64,000 bases of DNA from Ruminococcus sp. GTDB lineage: Bacteria; Bacillota; Clostridia; Oscillospirales; Ruminococcaceae. The position numbers were made by a program, and so were the translations under genes. The notes under the pieces are model-generated. The model saw only the letters and a program-made list of their open reading frames with translations. It was not told where the DNA came from and searched no databases. Location: the NCBI GenBank assembly GCA_022768805.1, contig JALELB010000055.1:37218-101217 (forward strand), given 5' to 3'. This document shows positions 46,840 to 54,483 of the stretch, in pieces (the first letter of the stretch is position 1; each line of letters opens with the position of its first letter).

Positions 46840-47882
46840 GGGTTTTCCTCCAGCATGCGGCAGAAGTCCGGAAAGGCTGCCTTGCGGATTTCTCCCTGGC
46901 CGATTGCCGGGCAAACCACATAGGACAGCTCTCCGCCCATCCGCTTCTTGTCATGTCCGCACAGAGCGGTCAGCTCCTGCATGGGTGCGTCATAGTCAGC
47001 GGGGAGCCCGTAATTTGCCACACAGGCAGTCAGACGGGCAGTTACTCCCGGAGGTGCCGTCCGGGCAGACAGCATGCACATACCTGCAGACACAGCCTGT
47101 CCGTGGGTATAGGCAAAATCCGAATGCCGTTCAATCGCATGTCCCAGGGTATGCCCGAAATTCAGCAGCATACGTTCCCCGGTGTCAAATTCGTCCTGGG
47201 CGACAATATCCCGTTTGATGGTTACACACCGGGCGATGATTTCATCCGCCTGGGGCAATACATTGCTCCCGGTATGGGCGGAAAGCAGGGCGAAAAGACC
47301 CGGATCCCGGATCATGCCGTATTTAATGGCTTCGGCAATGCCGTCACTGAGAATATGTACCGGCAGCGTGTTCAGGGTGTCCGGATCGCAGACCACCAGA
47401 CAGGGCTGCTTGAATGCCCCCACCAGATTCTTTCCGCCGGGGATATTGATGGCGGTTTTTCCGCCCACAGAGGAATCAATCTGAGCCAGCAGGGTTGTGG
47501 GAATCTGGATATACCGGATGCCCCGCAGGAAGGTGGCGGCGGCAAATCCGGTCAGATCCCCCACTACGCCTCCGCCCAGGGCAATGAGACAGTCGGAGCG
47601 GGTGATGCCGGATTCACAGAGAAAATCGTAAAGCTTCAGCAGGGTGCCGCTGCATTTGGAGGCTTCCCCGTGAGGAAATACGAAGCATTCCGCCTTGCAT
47701 CCTGCCATATCCAGTGCGTGGAGCAGATCCTGACTGTAGAGCTCGTTTACCGTATCGTCCGTCACGATGACAAAATGCCGGGTGACCGCAGCCCCCGCCA
47801 GCAGGCTGCCGCACTGGCGGAGCAGTCCGTGCTCAACCAGTACGTTGTAGTCCGTGCTTGCGTGTACGGGGATGGTGCGCAT
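46836..47882 (-). CDS. aroB: 3-dehydroquinate synthase
   Basis: 348-aa NAD and zinc enzyme that makes dehydroquinate from DAHP. Motifs: ALGGGVVGDLTGFAAATFLRGI, QIPTTLLAQIDSSVGGKTAIN, and LLNFGHTLGHAIE (zinc-binding His). Starts at the last base of aroF's stop, so the genes are coupled. Confidence 0.95.
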   Translation of the reverse strand: MRTIPVHASTDYNVLVEHGLLRQCGSLLAGAAVTRHFVIVTDDTVNELYSQDLLHALDMAGCKAECFVFPHGEASKCSGTLLKLYDFLCESGITRSDCLIALGGGVVGDLTGFAAATFLRGIRYIQIPTTLLAQIDSSVGGKTAINIPGGKNLVGAFKQPCLVVCDPDTLNTLPVHILSDGIAEAIKYGMIRDPGLFALLSAHTGSNVLPQADEIIARCVTIKRDIVAQDEFDTGERMLLNFGHTLGHAIERHSDFAYTHGQAVSAGMCMLSARTAPPGVTARLTACVANYGLPADYDAPMQELTALCGHDKKRMGGELSYVVCPAIGQGEIRKAAFPDFCRMLEENP

Positions 47883-48895
47883 CAGCCAAGCTCCTTTCCG
47901 GAGAAGGCTGCCTGCTTTTTCACTGCGTCCATGACATCCTTGAACTGCTCGGGAGTCAGGGACTGAGCACCGTCGGACAGAGCTTTTGCCGGATTATTGT
48001 GAACCTCAATCATGAGGGCATGTGCGCCGCATGCGATTGCAGCCAGGGACAGGGGCTTGACCAGGGAAGGAATGCCGGTGGCGTGGCTGGGATCTACCAC
48101 GATGGGCAGATGGGACATCTGGCTCAGCAGCGGTACTGCTGCAAGGTCCAGGGTGTTCCGGGTCTTGGTTTCAAAGGTACGGATGCCCCGCTCGCACAGG
48201 ATCACGTTGTTGTTGCCGCCTGCCATAATGTATTCTGCGGACATGAGCAGTTCTTCCATGGTGTTGGCAAGACCACGCTTCAGCAGAATGGGCTTGTCGG
48301 AATGACCAAGCGCCTTGAGCAGCTCGAAGTTTTGCATATTCCGTGCGCCTACCTGGATCAGATCCACGTCTGCGAACAGATCCAGATGCTCGATGGACAT
48401 GATCTCTGTCACGATGGGCAGACCGGTAGCCTGCTTAGCCTTAAGCAGCAGCTCGATGCCGTCTGCGTGCAGACCCTGGAATGCATAGGGAGAGGTACGG
48501 GGCTTGAATGCGCCGCCCCGGAGCATGGTTGCACCGGCAGCCTTTACAGCCTCAGCGGTTTCGATGATCTGATCCTCATTTTCAACAGAGCAGGGGCCGG
48601 CGATTACCTGAAAATGGCTGCCGCCGATTTTCTTGCCTGCAATGTCCACAATGGTGTCCTCCGGGTGGAACTTCCGGTTGCAGCTCTTGTAGGGCTCCTG
48701 TACCCGCTTGATATCCGCAACCACCGGCTGTGCCCGGAGCATGTCGATATCAATTTTGCTGGTGTCGCCGATCAGACCGAAAATGCTGTGCTGCTCACCG
48801 CTGATGTCCGCAATTCTTACGTGGTAACTGTTGAGCAGGCTGGTGAAACGGTCCATGTCTTCCTTCTTGACATTCTGCTTTAAAATGACGATCAT
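47882..48895 (-). CDS. aroF: 3-deoxy-7-phosphoheptulonate synthase (type I-beta)
   Basis: 337-aa DAHP synthase, first step of the shikimate pathway. An N-terminal ferredoxin-like domain (about 1-65, MIVILKQNVKKEDMDRF) of the kind that gives Tyr/Phe feedback control in Thermotoga DAHP synthase precedes the barrel with VIAGPCSVENEDQI, MLRGGAFKPRTSPYAFQG, LLKRGLANTMEELL and VVDPSHATG. First gene of the aro operon and preceded by the aromatic leader-peptide attenuator, so it is probably controlled both by attenuation and allosterically. Confidence 0.95.
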   Translation of the reverse strand: MIVILKQNVKKEDMDRFTSLLNSYHVRIADISGEQHSIFGLIGDTSKIDIDMLRAQPVVADIKRVQEPYKSCNRKFHPEDTIVDIAGKKIGGSHFQVIAGPCSVENEDQIIETAEAVKAAGATMLRGGAFKPRTSPYAFQGLHADGIELLLKAKQATGLPIVTEIMSIEHLDLFADVDLIQVGARNMQNFELLKALGHSDKPILLKRGLANTMEELLMSAEYIMAGGNNNVILCERGIRTFETKTRNTLDLAAVPLLSQMSHLPIVVDPSHATGIPSLVKPLSLAAIACGAHALMIEVHNNPAKALSDGAQSLTPEQFKDVMDAVKKQAAFSGKELG

Positions 48896-48918
48896 GATTT
48901 TTTCCTCCTAAATTCAAT

Positions 48919-48957
48919 AAAAAAGCCGCTGCTCTGCAAGAACGCAAAAGCAGCGGC
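48919..48957 (-). terminator. Attenuator terminator in the aroF leader
   Basis: Minus strand GCCGCTGCT pairs with AGCAGCGGC (48949-48957 with 48925-48933) and six T follow (48919-48924). It sits between the leader peptide stop and the aroF ribosome site, so it can only act as an attenuator of the operon. Confidence 0.88.
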
Positions 48958-48990
48958 ATCTTCATGACGTTTTATGATTTCGCAAGGCAC

Positions 48991-49116
48991 CTAGCTTTTC
49001 TGTTCTTTATCATATTTTGCAGCACAATAAAACCCCCAGCTAAAGTAAAAGCGAGAGTCAAACTGAAAATATGTAAAGACTGCAGAATGAGCTGCCTGAT
49101 GCATTGCTGAAACCAT
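48991..49116 (-). CDS. Aromatic amino-acid leader peptide of the aro operon
   Basis: 41-codon reading frame with a good ribosome site (TTGAGGAAAGG then ATG). Residues 14-30 read FTYFQFDSRFYFSWGFY: 10 of 17 are aromatic (F six times, Y three, W once), with one more Tyr at 35. The 3' end of the frame (bases 48994-49005, GAACAGAAAAGC) can pair with terminator bases 48940-48951 (GCTTTTGCGTTC, 10 of 12 paired) to form an antiterminator. The ribosome at the stop would block this, while one stalled at the Phe/Tyr/Trp codons would permit it. Leader and aroF are separated by 95 bases. Confidence 0.88.
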   Translation of the reverse strand: MVSAMHQAAHSAVFTYFQFDSRFYFSWGFYCAAKYDKEQKS

Positions 49117-49174
49117 CCTTTCCTCAATGATAAATGAAACTGACATAATCAATCATGCATGAATTGATGTATAC

Positions 49175-49203
49175 ATTGTAGCAGATCGTTGCAGATTTGT
49201 CAA
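49175..49203 (-). promoter_or_regulatory. Promoter of the aro operon
   Basis: Minus strand TTGACA (49198-49203), 17-base spacer, TACAAT (49175-49180), about 60 bases before the leader peptide start. Between 49204 and 49349 I see no gene. Confidence 0.85.
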
Positions 49204-49349
49204 CAAGTTTTTTTGATGTTTTTTATGAATTTGTACATTGGATTGATTTTATTGCACAAAAGAGCCAATCCGTCTCTGTATATTCCGCTGAATTTTTTAA
49301 TAAAAATCTGAAATATGACTCATTTTCACTTGTTTTTTCGTTATATTAG

Positions 49350-49378
49350 TTGAGGACTTTCAAACGTTGAAGCATAAA
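49350..49378 (+). promoter_or_regulatory. Possible promoter of the 88-aa gene
   Basis: TTGAGG, 17-base spacer, CATAAA. Weak match; other AT-rich combinations in 49325-49378 are equally possible. Confidence 0.3.
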
Positions 49379-49414
49379 AACTGTAAAGTGTAAAAGTGAC
49401 GGGAGCGTATAACT

Positions 49415-49681
49415 ATGGCAATCATGTATGCAAAGCGGTGCGGCGAAGTTGTGTATTATGTTTACAAATTCCAGAAGCCTCATTACGGGGTGAGTGTAAC
49501 CCACCGGAACGGGGATACGGCAATAATCTCGGATTTCTCCATGACGCTGTCAGAGGCGGTGAGCTTTGTGGAATATCTTTTTCAGTGCTGTATCCAGCCG
49601 GTTCAGCTGGAGGCGGCTGCCCGGGAATACCGATCCATGCAGATCAGCTTTCGGGGAATGGAACCGGCACAGCATTACTGA
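49415..49681 (+). CDS. Small protein, DUF6514-like
   Basis: 88-aa soluble protein. The pattern HYGVSVTHRNGDTAIISDFSMTLSEAVSFVEYLFQ followed by a short helix resembles the small DUF6514-type proteins of Ruminococcus relatives (Y-G-I/V, ISDIS and an FVE helix). The function is unknown. GGGAG lies 8 bases before the ATG. A hairpin (ACTGTGC with GCACAGT) overlaps its stop codon. Confidence 0.6.
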   Translation: MAIMYAKRCGEVVYYVYKFQKPHYGVSVTHRNGDTAIISDFSMTLSEAVSFVEYLFQCCIQPVQLEAAAREYRSMQISFRGMEPAQHY

Positions 49682-49720
49682 CTGTGCTAGTTTTCTTTCA
49701 GGAAAATATGGCACAGTGTC

Positions 49721-49749
49721 TTGAATTTCTGCCCGGAGCATGCTATAAT
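49721..49749 (+). promoter_or_regulatory. Promoter of the two-component system
   Basis: TTGAAT (49721-49726), 17-base spacer, TATAAT (49744-49749). The leader to the regulator start is about 130 bases. Confidence 0.75.
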
Positions 49750-49883
49750 AAAGTTACAGTATAGTTTGTTTTGTACATAATTTGCTGTAAATAAAAAAAG
49801 AGATAAACGGCTTTGCTCGGATGCTGCGGCTTCCGGCAATGCCGGTTCAGACTGACCCTTCGGGGACAGCCGGGGGAAAAGGG

Positions 49884-50573
49884 GTGACCGTTTTGCGTAT
49901 TTTGCTGGTAGAGGACGAGGTCGGCTTATCCGATGCACTGGTACAGATTTTATCCAGGAACAAGTATATGGTGGACGCCTGCTACGATGGCGTCAGCGGA
50001 CTGGATAATGCGCTGACCGGCATCCATGATGTGATTATTCTGGATATTATGCTGCCCGGGATGAACGGCCTGGAGATTCTGCGGGAGATCCGCCGGAACA
50101 AGCTGGATACACCGGTTATCCTGCTGACAGCAAAGGATGAAATCTCGGATAAGGTAACCGGGCTGGATTACGGTGCGGATGACTATATCACCAAGCCCTT
50201 TTCTACCGAGGAGCTGCTGGCACGGATTCGTTCCATCAGCCGGCGCAATCAGCATACGGTCGTGGAGAATGCACTGTCCTTCAGTGACATTACCCTCAAT
50301 CTCTCCACCTATGAGCTGTTCTGCGGCGAGAAGTCCATCAAGCTGGGACTCAAGGAGTTCTATATGATGGAGCTTTTGTTGCGCAATGGCAGTATTGTAC
50401 TGAGCAAGGAAACGCTGATCGAAAAGATCTGGGGCTATGAGTCCGATGCAGAGTATAATAACGTGGAGGTATACGTATCCTTTCTGCGCAAGAAGCTCGC
50501 GCATATTGAATCCACCGTTTCTATTAAGACGGTGCGGGGTGTGGGCTACTGCCTGGAAAGCAAACAGCACTGA
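49884..50573 (+). CDS. OmpR/PhoB family response regulator
   Basis: 229-aa regulator. The receiver domain (residues about 4-115) contains LRILLVEDE, the phospho-Asp in DVIILDIMLPGMNG, and LLTAKDE and DYITKPFS. A C-terminal winged helix (about 130-226) contains LGLKEFYMMELLLRNGSIVLSKETL and VSFLRKKLAHIESTVSIKTVRGVGYCLE. Start GTG 49884 or TTG 49893 (RILLVED); an ATG frame at 49821 would add 21 unlikely residues. Its kinase gene follows 20 bases later. Confidence 0.9.
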   Translation: MTVLRILLVEDEVGLSDALVQILSRNKYMVDACYDGVSGLDNALTGIHDVIILDIMLPGMNGLEILREIRRNKLDTPVILLTAKDEISDKVTGLDYGADDYITKPFSTEELLARIRSISRRNQHTVVENALSFSDITLNLSTYELFCGEKSIKLGLKEFYMMELLLRNGSIVLSKETLIEKIWGYESDAEYNNVEVYVSFLRKKLAHIESTVSIKTVRGVGYCLESKQH

Positions 50574-50593
50574 CGGAGCCATACAGTGCTTCT

Positions 50594-52435
50594 GTGGGGT
50601 TCCGGGAAAGGGTAACAGCTGCGGCTGTGGTGATTGTTGTGATCCGGAAACTGAAGCGTCGTTTTATCATTGTCAATATGTCCATTCTGACCTGCCTCAT
50701 GCTGGGCGTGCAGGTAGCTGTGTTCACCATGATGTATCATTCGGAGGTTCAGGTATCCGAGCAGATTATGGACCATGTGGCACAGACCCACATGGACAAA
50801 GGAAGGGGAGGGAAGCCTCCGGGGAATGCGCCCGGTGCATCCCTTTCCGGAGGCAGTATTCAGCTGGCAGCGCAGTGGCAGGAGCAGGAGTCTGCCGCTC
50901 TGCTGTACGGAGATTTCGTGCCGGAAAGACAGGAGGACAGCCTGGCTGACCGGGAAGAGCAAGACCAGGCACCGAAGGAAGGCCCGGGACAGTGGAATGA
51001 GGACTGGCATTTTGACAAATACGGCGCATGGCATCCCTCGCCGCCATATCCGGAGCAGCCCTATGACCCATGGGCACCCTGGAATCCTCCGCCGGAGGAT
51101 CCGAATATCACAAGGCCGGCTGTATCCACAGCGCCTGTTACAACGGAAACCACCACTGCTCCTGTCCAGTCCCGGACGGAGGAAACGGCAACCGTACCTC
51201 CGGCAGAGACTCGGGAACAGACCGAAGCCATCGTCACCCGGGAGACGGCTGCTGATCCCGGAACATCCGCTCCTTCGGAGAATCCCTCCTCTTCCGCAGC
51301 GGAGACCGCACCCCCGGATATGACGGATGCCCAGACGGAAACCACCCGGACAACCATGGTTTCTATGGCAACTATGGAGCCGGTGGATAAGGAAATGGGC
51401 GCATATATGCGCAATTCCGTGTATGTTTCCCTCAACAGCAACAATGTGATTGAACATGCCATGTCCCAGTTCGGCATGGAGAATGATATGGATACCGTAT
51501 CCCTGGCTATCGGCCAGGTGCTGGAAAGCGGGAAGGACCGGGGCACGGTGAAGGTGGGGGATACCCGCTACCGGTATTGCAGGACCCAGCCCGGTCCGGA
51601 TCAGTCCTACGGCATTGTGCTGCTGGATCGTTCCATGGAGCTTTCCACCCTGAGCAGGCTGCTGGTGTTCTTCGTCATCATTGGCGTGGTGGGGCTGCTG
51701 CTGATTTTTGCAGTCAGCGTGGCGCTGGCCAACTGGACGATCCGGCCCATTGAGCAGGCCTGGGAAAAGCAGAAGCAGTTTGTAGCGGATGCTTCCCATG
51801 AATTGAAAACACCTCTGGCTGTGATCTCTGCCAATACGGATGTGGTGCTGTCCAACCCCAATGATCTGGTACATAACCAGGAAAAATTCCTGAATTATAT
51901 CAAGGACGAAACCGTGCGGATGACCCGGCTTGTGAGCAATCTGCTGTTTATCGCCAAGTCCGATGCCAAGCAGCTTCATTCCACCCCCCAGAGCTTTGAT
52001 ATGAGTGATCTGGTTTCCAGCGTCTGCCTGGTGTTTGAGCCTCTGGTATTTGAACAGGAAAAAACCATGGATACCGCTATTCAGGAACATATCACCTATG
52101 TGGGAGATCAGGACAGAATCAAGCAGCTGCTGACCATTCTGCTGGATAATGCCTTGTTGCATTCCACGGAGCATGCCCACATTCAGGTTTCCCTCAGTCA
52201 GGATTGTCAGCAGAAGATCCGGCTGTCGGTTTCCAATTCCGGCAAGGATATTCCGCCGGATAAGCTGGAAAAGCTGTTTGACCGGTTTTACCGGCTGGAT
52301 GAATCCCGGGCAAAGCGCACAGGCGGTTCCGGGTTGGGGCTGAATATCGCCCAGACCATCGTACAGAATCACGGCGGCACCATTGTCGCCCACAGCGGTC
52401 AGGGAGTAGTGACCTTTATTGCAACGCTGCCATAA
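50594..52435 (+). CDS. Sensor histidine kinase with a large disordered extracytoplasmic region
   Basis: Up to 613 aa. TM1 is at about 23-47 and TM2 at about 355-380. The segment between them is very long and mostly Pro/Thr/Glu-rich low complexity (about 60-265) plus a small ordered part before TM2. Past TM2 there is only a short linker (WTIRPIEQAWEKQKQ) in place of a full HAMP domain, then the H-box FVADASHELKTPLAV, N-box ILLDNALLHSTEHAH and G-box GSGLGLNIAQTIVQNHGG. Start uncertain (GTG 50594, 50627 or 50639). The signal is unknown. Confidence 0.85.
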   Translation: MGFRERVTAAAVVIVVIRKLKRRFIIVNMSILTCLMLGVQVAVFTMMYHSEVQVSEQIMDHVAQTHMDKGRGGKPPGNAPGASLSGGSIQLAAQWQEQESAALLYGDFVPERQEDSLADREEQDQAPKEGPGQWNEDWHFDKYGAWHPSPPYPEQPYDPWAPWNPPPEDPNITRPAVSTAPVTTETTTAPVQSRTEETATVPPAETREQTEAIVTRETAADPGTSAPSENPSSSAAETAPPDMTDAQTETTRTTMVSMATMEPVDKEMGAYMRNSVYVSLNSNNVIEHAMSQFGMENDMDTVSLAIGQVLESGKDRGTVKVGDTRYRYCRTQPGPDQSYGIVLLDRSMELSTLSRLLVFFVIIGVVGLLLIFAVSVALANWTIRPIEQAWEKQKQFVADASHELKTPLAVISANTDVVLSNPNDLVHNQEKFLNYIKDETVRMTRLVSNLLFIAKSDAKQLHSTPQSFDMSDLVSSVCLVFEPLVFEQEKTMDTAIQEHITYVGDQDRIKQLLTILLDNALLHSTEHAHIQVSLSQDCQQKIRLSVSNSGKDIPPDKLEKLFDRFYRLDESRAKRTGGSGLGLNIAQTIVQNHGGTIVAHSGQGVVTFIATLP

Positions 52436-52522
52436 GGCTCCGGAGCAATTCCATACGAAATATTTTTTCAGGCAGCATCGTATACGCTCTGTACGGTGCT
52501 GCCTGCCATTGAAAGGAGCCCG

Positions 52523-53104
52523 ATGATGAAACAAGTGATTCTGGCGTCTGCCTCTCCCCGGCGGCAGTCGCTTCTGCATATGGTGGTGCCGGATTTTTCT
52601 GTGTACCCTGCGGATATAGACGAGCAGCTGCCAGCAGGCCTCGGGGCGGACAAGGCTGCGGAGTATCTTGCAAAGCAAAAGGCAGCGGCAGTGTCGGCGG
52701 ATTATCCGGATTCCATTGTAATCGGCTGCGATACGGTTGTAGTCATTGACGACCGGATTCTGGGCAAGCCGGCTGACCCGGAGGACTGCCGGAAGATGCT
52801 GCGCCTGCTGTCCGGCAGAACCCATCAGGTCTATACCGGCGTGGCGTTGCAGCGGGGGGAGCACAGCAGGAGCTTTACTGTCTGCACGGATGTGCGCTTC
52901 TATACCCTGTCCGATATGGAAATTGACCGGTATATTGCCACGGGAGAGCCCTTTGACAAGGCAGGGGGCTACGGCATTCAGGGGCTGGGGGCACTGCTGA
53001 TCGAGGGAATCTGCGGGGATTATTACAATGTGGTGGGGCTGCCCGTGTCCCGGCTATTGCGGGAACTGGCGGATTTTTCGGAATGGAGCGGCGGTCTGGG
53101 ATGA
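52523..53104 (+). CDS. maf: Maf family nucleoside triphosphate pyrophosphatase
   Basis: 193-aa house-cleaning pyrophosphatase for modified nucleotides. Motifs: LASASPRRQSLLHMV, VIGCDTVVVIDDRILGKP, LLSGRTHQVYTGVAL and FDKAGGYGIQGLGALLIEGI. AAGGAG precedes ATG 52523. Its stop overlaps the cohesin/dockerin protein start (ATGA). Confidence 0.94.
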   Translation: MMKQVILASASPRRQSLLHMVVPDFSVYPADIDEQLPAGLGADKAAEYLAKQKAAAVSADYPDSIVIGCDTVVVIDDRILGKPADPEDCRKMLRLLSGRTHQVYTGVALQRGEHSRSFTVCTDVRFYTLSDMEIDRYIATGEPFDKAGGYGIQGLGALLIEGICGDYYNVVGLPVSRLLRELADFSEWSGGLG

Positions 53105-53877
53105 AACGAGGAATGCTTCTGCTGCTGTGCGCAGCGATGATAACAGGTCTGTATACCGATAAGGCGTATGCAGAGGATATGCTGACCTATGACCTGCGGG
53201 CAGACAGGACGGTGTATTATACCGCGCAGTCTGCCGGAGGGCCGATCACCCTGACGGTTCCCATGTATATTGCACACGATCCGGGTACGGTGGGCATCAA
53301 CGCTGCCTTCCGGGTGGATGCACCTCTGGAGATTACCGGGCTTGCCTTTGCAGAGCCCTATTGCTACGGGGACGGCAGAGTTGGGGACAATACGGGTTCC
53401 CAATGCCGGGTTGTGTCACCCCAGTCTGCCAAGCTGCTGTGGTATACCTCCAATAACGGTGAAAATGAGATCATCTATGACAGCACACTGCCCTTTGTAC
53501 TGCTGACGGTGGTGATTCCCCAGGATACACCGGCAGGAGTCTATGAGATAGCCTTTGATCTGTCCGGCACCTCTGTGTGCAATCAGGAACGGGAGCAGCT
53601 GTCCTTTACTTATCATAATCTGTCCCTTTCTCTTTGGGAAGGAAAGCCGTATTTCCTGCGGGGGGATCCGGGCGGAAACGGCACGGTGGATGTCTCGGAT
53701 GCGGTAGAGGTGCTGCAGTATTGTGCAGAGGCTTCCGCCGGACAGGCACCGGACCGGGATTATGCGTGGCTTTGCGGTGCGGATGCAACGGAAAACGGTT
53801 CTGTGGAAGTGGCGGATGCGGTAGCGATTTTACAGTATTGTGCTAAGGGACTGACGGATCAGCATCCGGAATGGTAG
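53101..53877 (+). CDS. Small cohesin-plus-dockerin protein (adaptor scaffoldin type)
   Basis: 258-aa secreted protein. Signal peptide at about 1-24; a cohesin-like jelly roll at about 28-178 (ITLTVPMYIAHDPGTVGINAAFRVD, FVLLTVVIPQDTPAGVYEIAFD); a dockerin-like region at about 187-252 with two calcium-loop-plus-helix repeats (GDPGGNGTVDVSDAVEVLQY and GADATENGSVEVADAVAILQY). The first loop has Gly at places where Asp/Asn is usual, so calcium binding may be weak. One cohesin plus one dockerin matches ScaC-like adaptor scaffoldins of ruminococcal cellulosomes, which change cohesin specificity on the scaffold. Coupled to maf by an ATGA overlap. Confidence 0.78.
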   Translation: MKRGMLLLLCAAMITGLYTDKAYAEDMLTYDLRADRTVYYTAQSAGGPITLTVPMYIAHDPGTVGINAAFRVDAPLEITGLAFAEPYCYGDGRVGDNTGSQCRVVSPQSAKLLWYTSNNGENEIIYDSTLPFVLLTVVIPQDTPAGVYEIAFDLSGTSVCNQEREQLSFTYHNLSLSLWEGKPYFLRGDPGGNGTVDVSDAVEVLQYCAEASAGQAPDRDYAWLCGADATENGSVEVADAVAILQYCAKGLTDQHPEW

Positions 53878-53964
53878 ACAGGCGGCGTATGCAGCGGCAT
53901 ACGCCGTTTTTCGGCACGTATACCGGACCCTCTGGTGCATATACTTTCTCAGAGGTGAGAAAGT

Positions 53965-54438
53965 ATGCACATTGAATGGAAAAAACTGCTGTTTGCCCTG
54001 GGGGTTCCCCTGGGAGTGGGTGTTCTGTCCGCATGGACAACCCGGGACGCTATGGAACAGTACGGCGGACTGAACCAGCCGCCGCTGGCGCCTCCCGGAT
54101 GGGTTTTCCCGGTGGTCTGGACGATTCTGTTTCTGCTGATGGGGGTATCCGCCTATCTGATCCTTACCGCCCAGGTTCTGCCCCAGCCCCGGGCCCGTGC
54201 GATGTACTGGTATTATGGACAGCTGGCGGTGAATTTTTTCTGGAGCCTGCTGTTTTTCAATCTGCAGGGGTATCTGGGCGCCTTCCTCTGGCTATGCCTG
54301 CTGTGGGTATGGGTGCTGATGATGATCCGTGCCTTTTACCGTATTTCGCCGGCTGCGGGTCTGCTGCAGCTGCCCTATCTGGGCTGGATCACCTTTGCAG
54401 GCTATCTGAATTTCGGCATATGGTATCTGAACCGCTGA
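53965..54438 (+). CDS. TspO/MBR family protein
   Basis: 157-aa membrane protein with five predicted segments. The conserved stretch includes GGLNQPPLAPPGWVFPVVW and LFLLMGVSAYLIL. TspO relatives bind porphyrins or other hydrophobic ligands, role here unknown. AGAGGTGAG precedes ATG 53965. A strong convergent terminator follows. Confidence 0.9.
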   Translation: MHIEWKKLLFALGVPLGVGVLSAWTTRDAMEQYGGLNQPPLAPPGWVFPVVWTILFLLMGVSAYLILTAQVLPQPRARAMYWYYGQLAVNFFWSLLFFNLQGYLGAFLWLCLLWVWVLMMIRAFYRISPAAGLLQLPYLGWITFAGYLNFGIWYLNR

Positions 54439-54483
54439 AAACCAGCGCCCCATGGATTTCTGCATGCCATGGGGCGCTGGTTT
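54439..54483. terminator. Bidirectional terminator between tspO and addA
   Basis: A 17-bp stem (AAACCAGCGCCCCATGG at 54439-54455 with CCATGGGGCGCTGGTTT at 54467-54483) at the junction of two convergent genes. It overlaps the addA stop. Confidence 0.9.

Noticed and set aside
48958-49174. T-box leader upstream of aroF
   Set aside because: No T-box sequence or long specifier stem; the open leader frame rich in Phe/Tyr/Trp and the overlapping terminator explain the region better.
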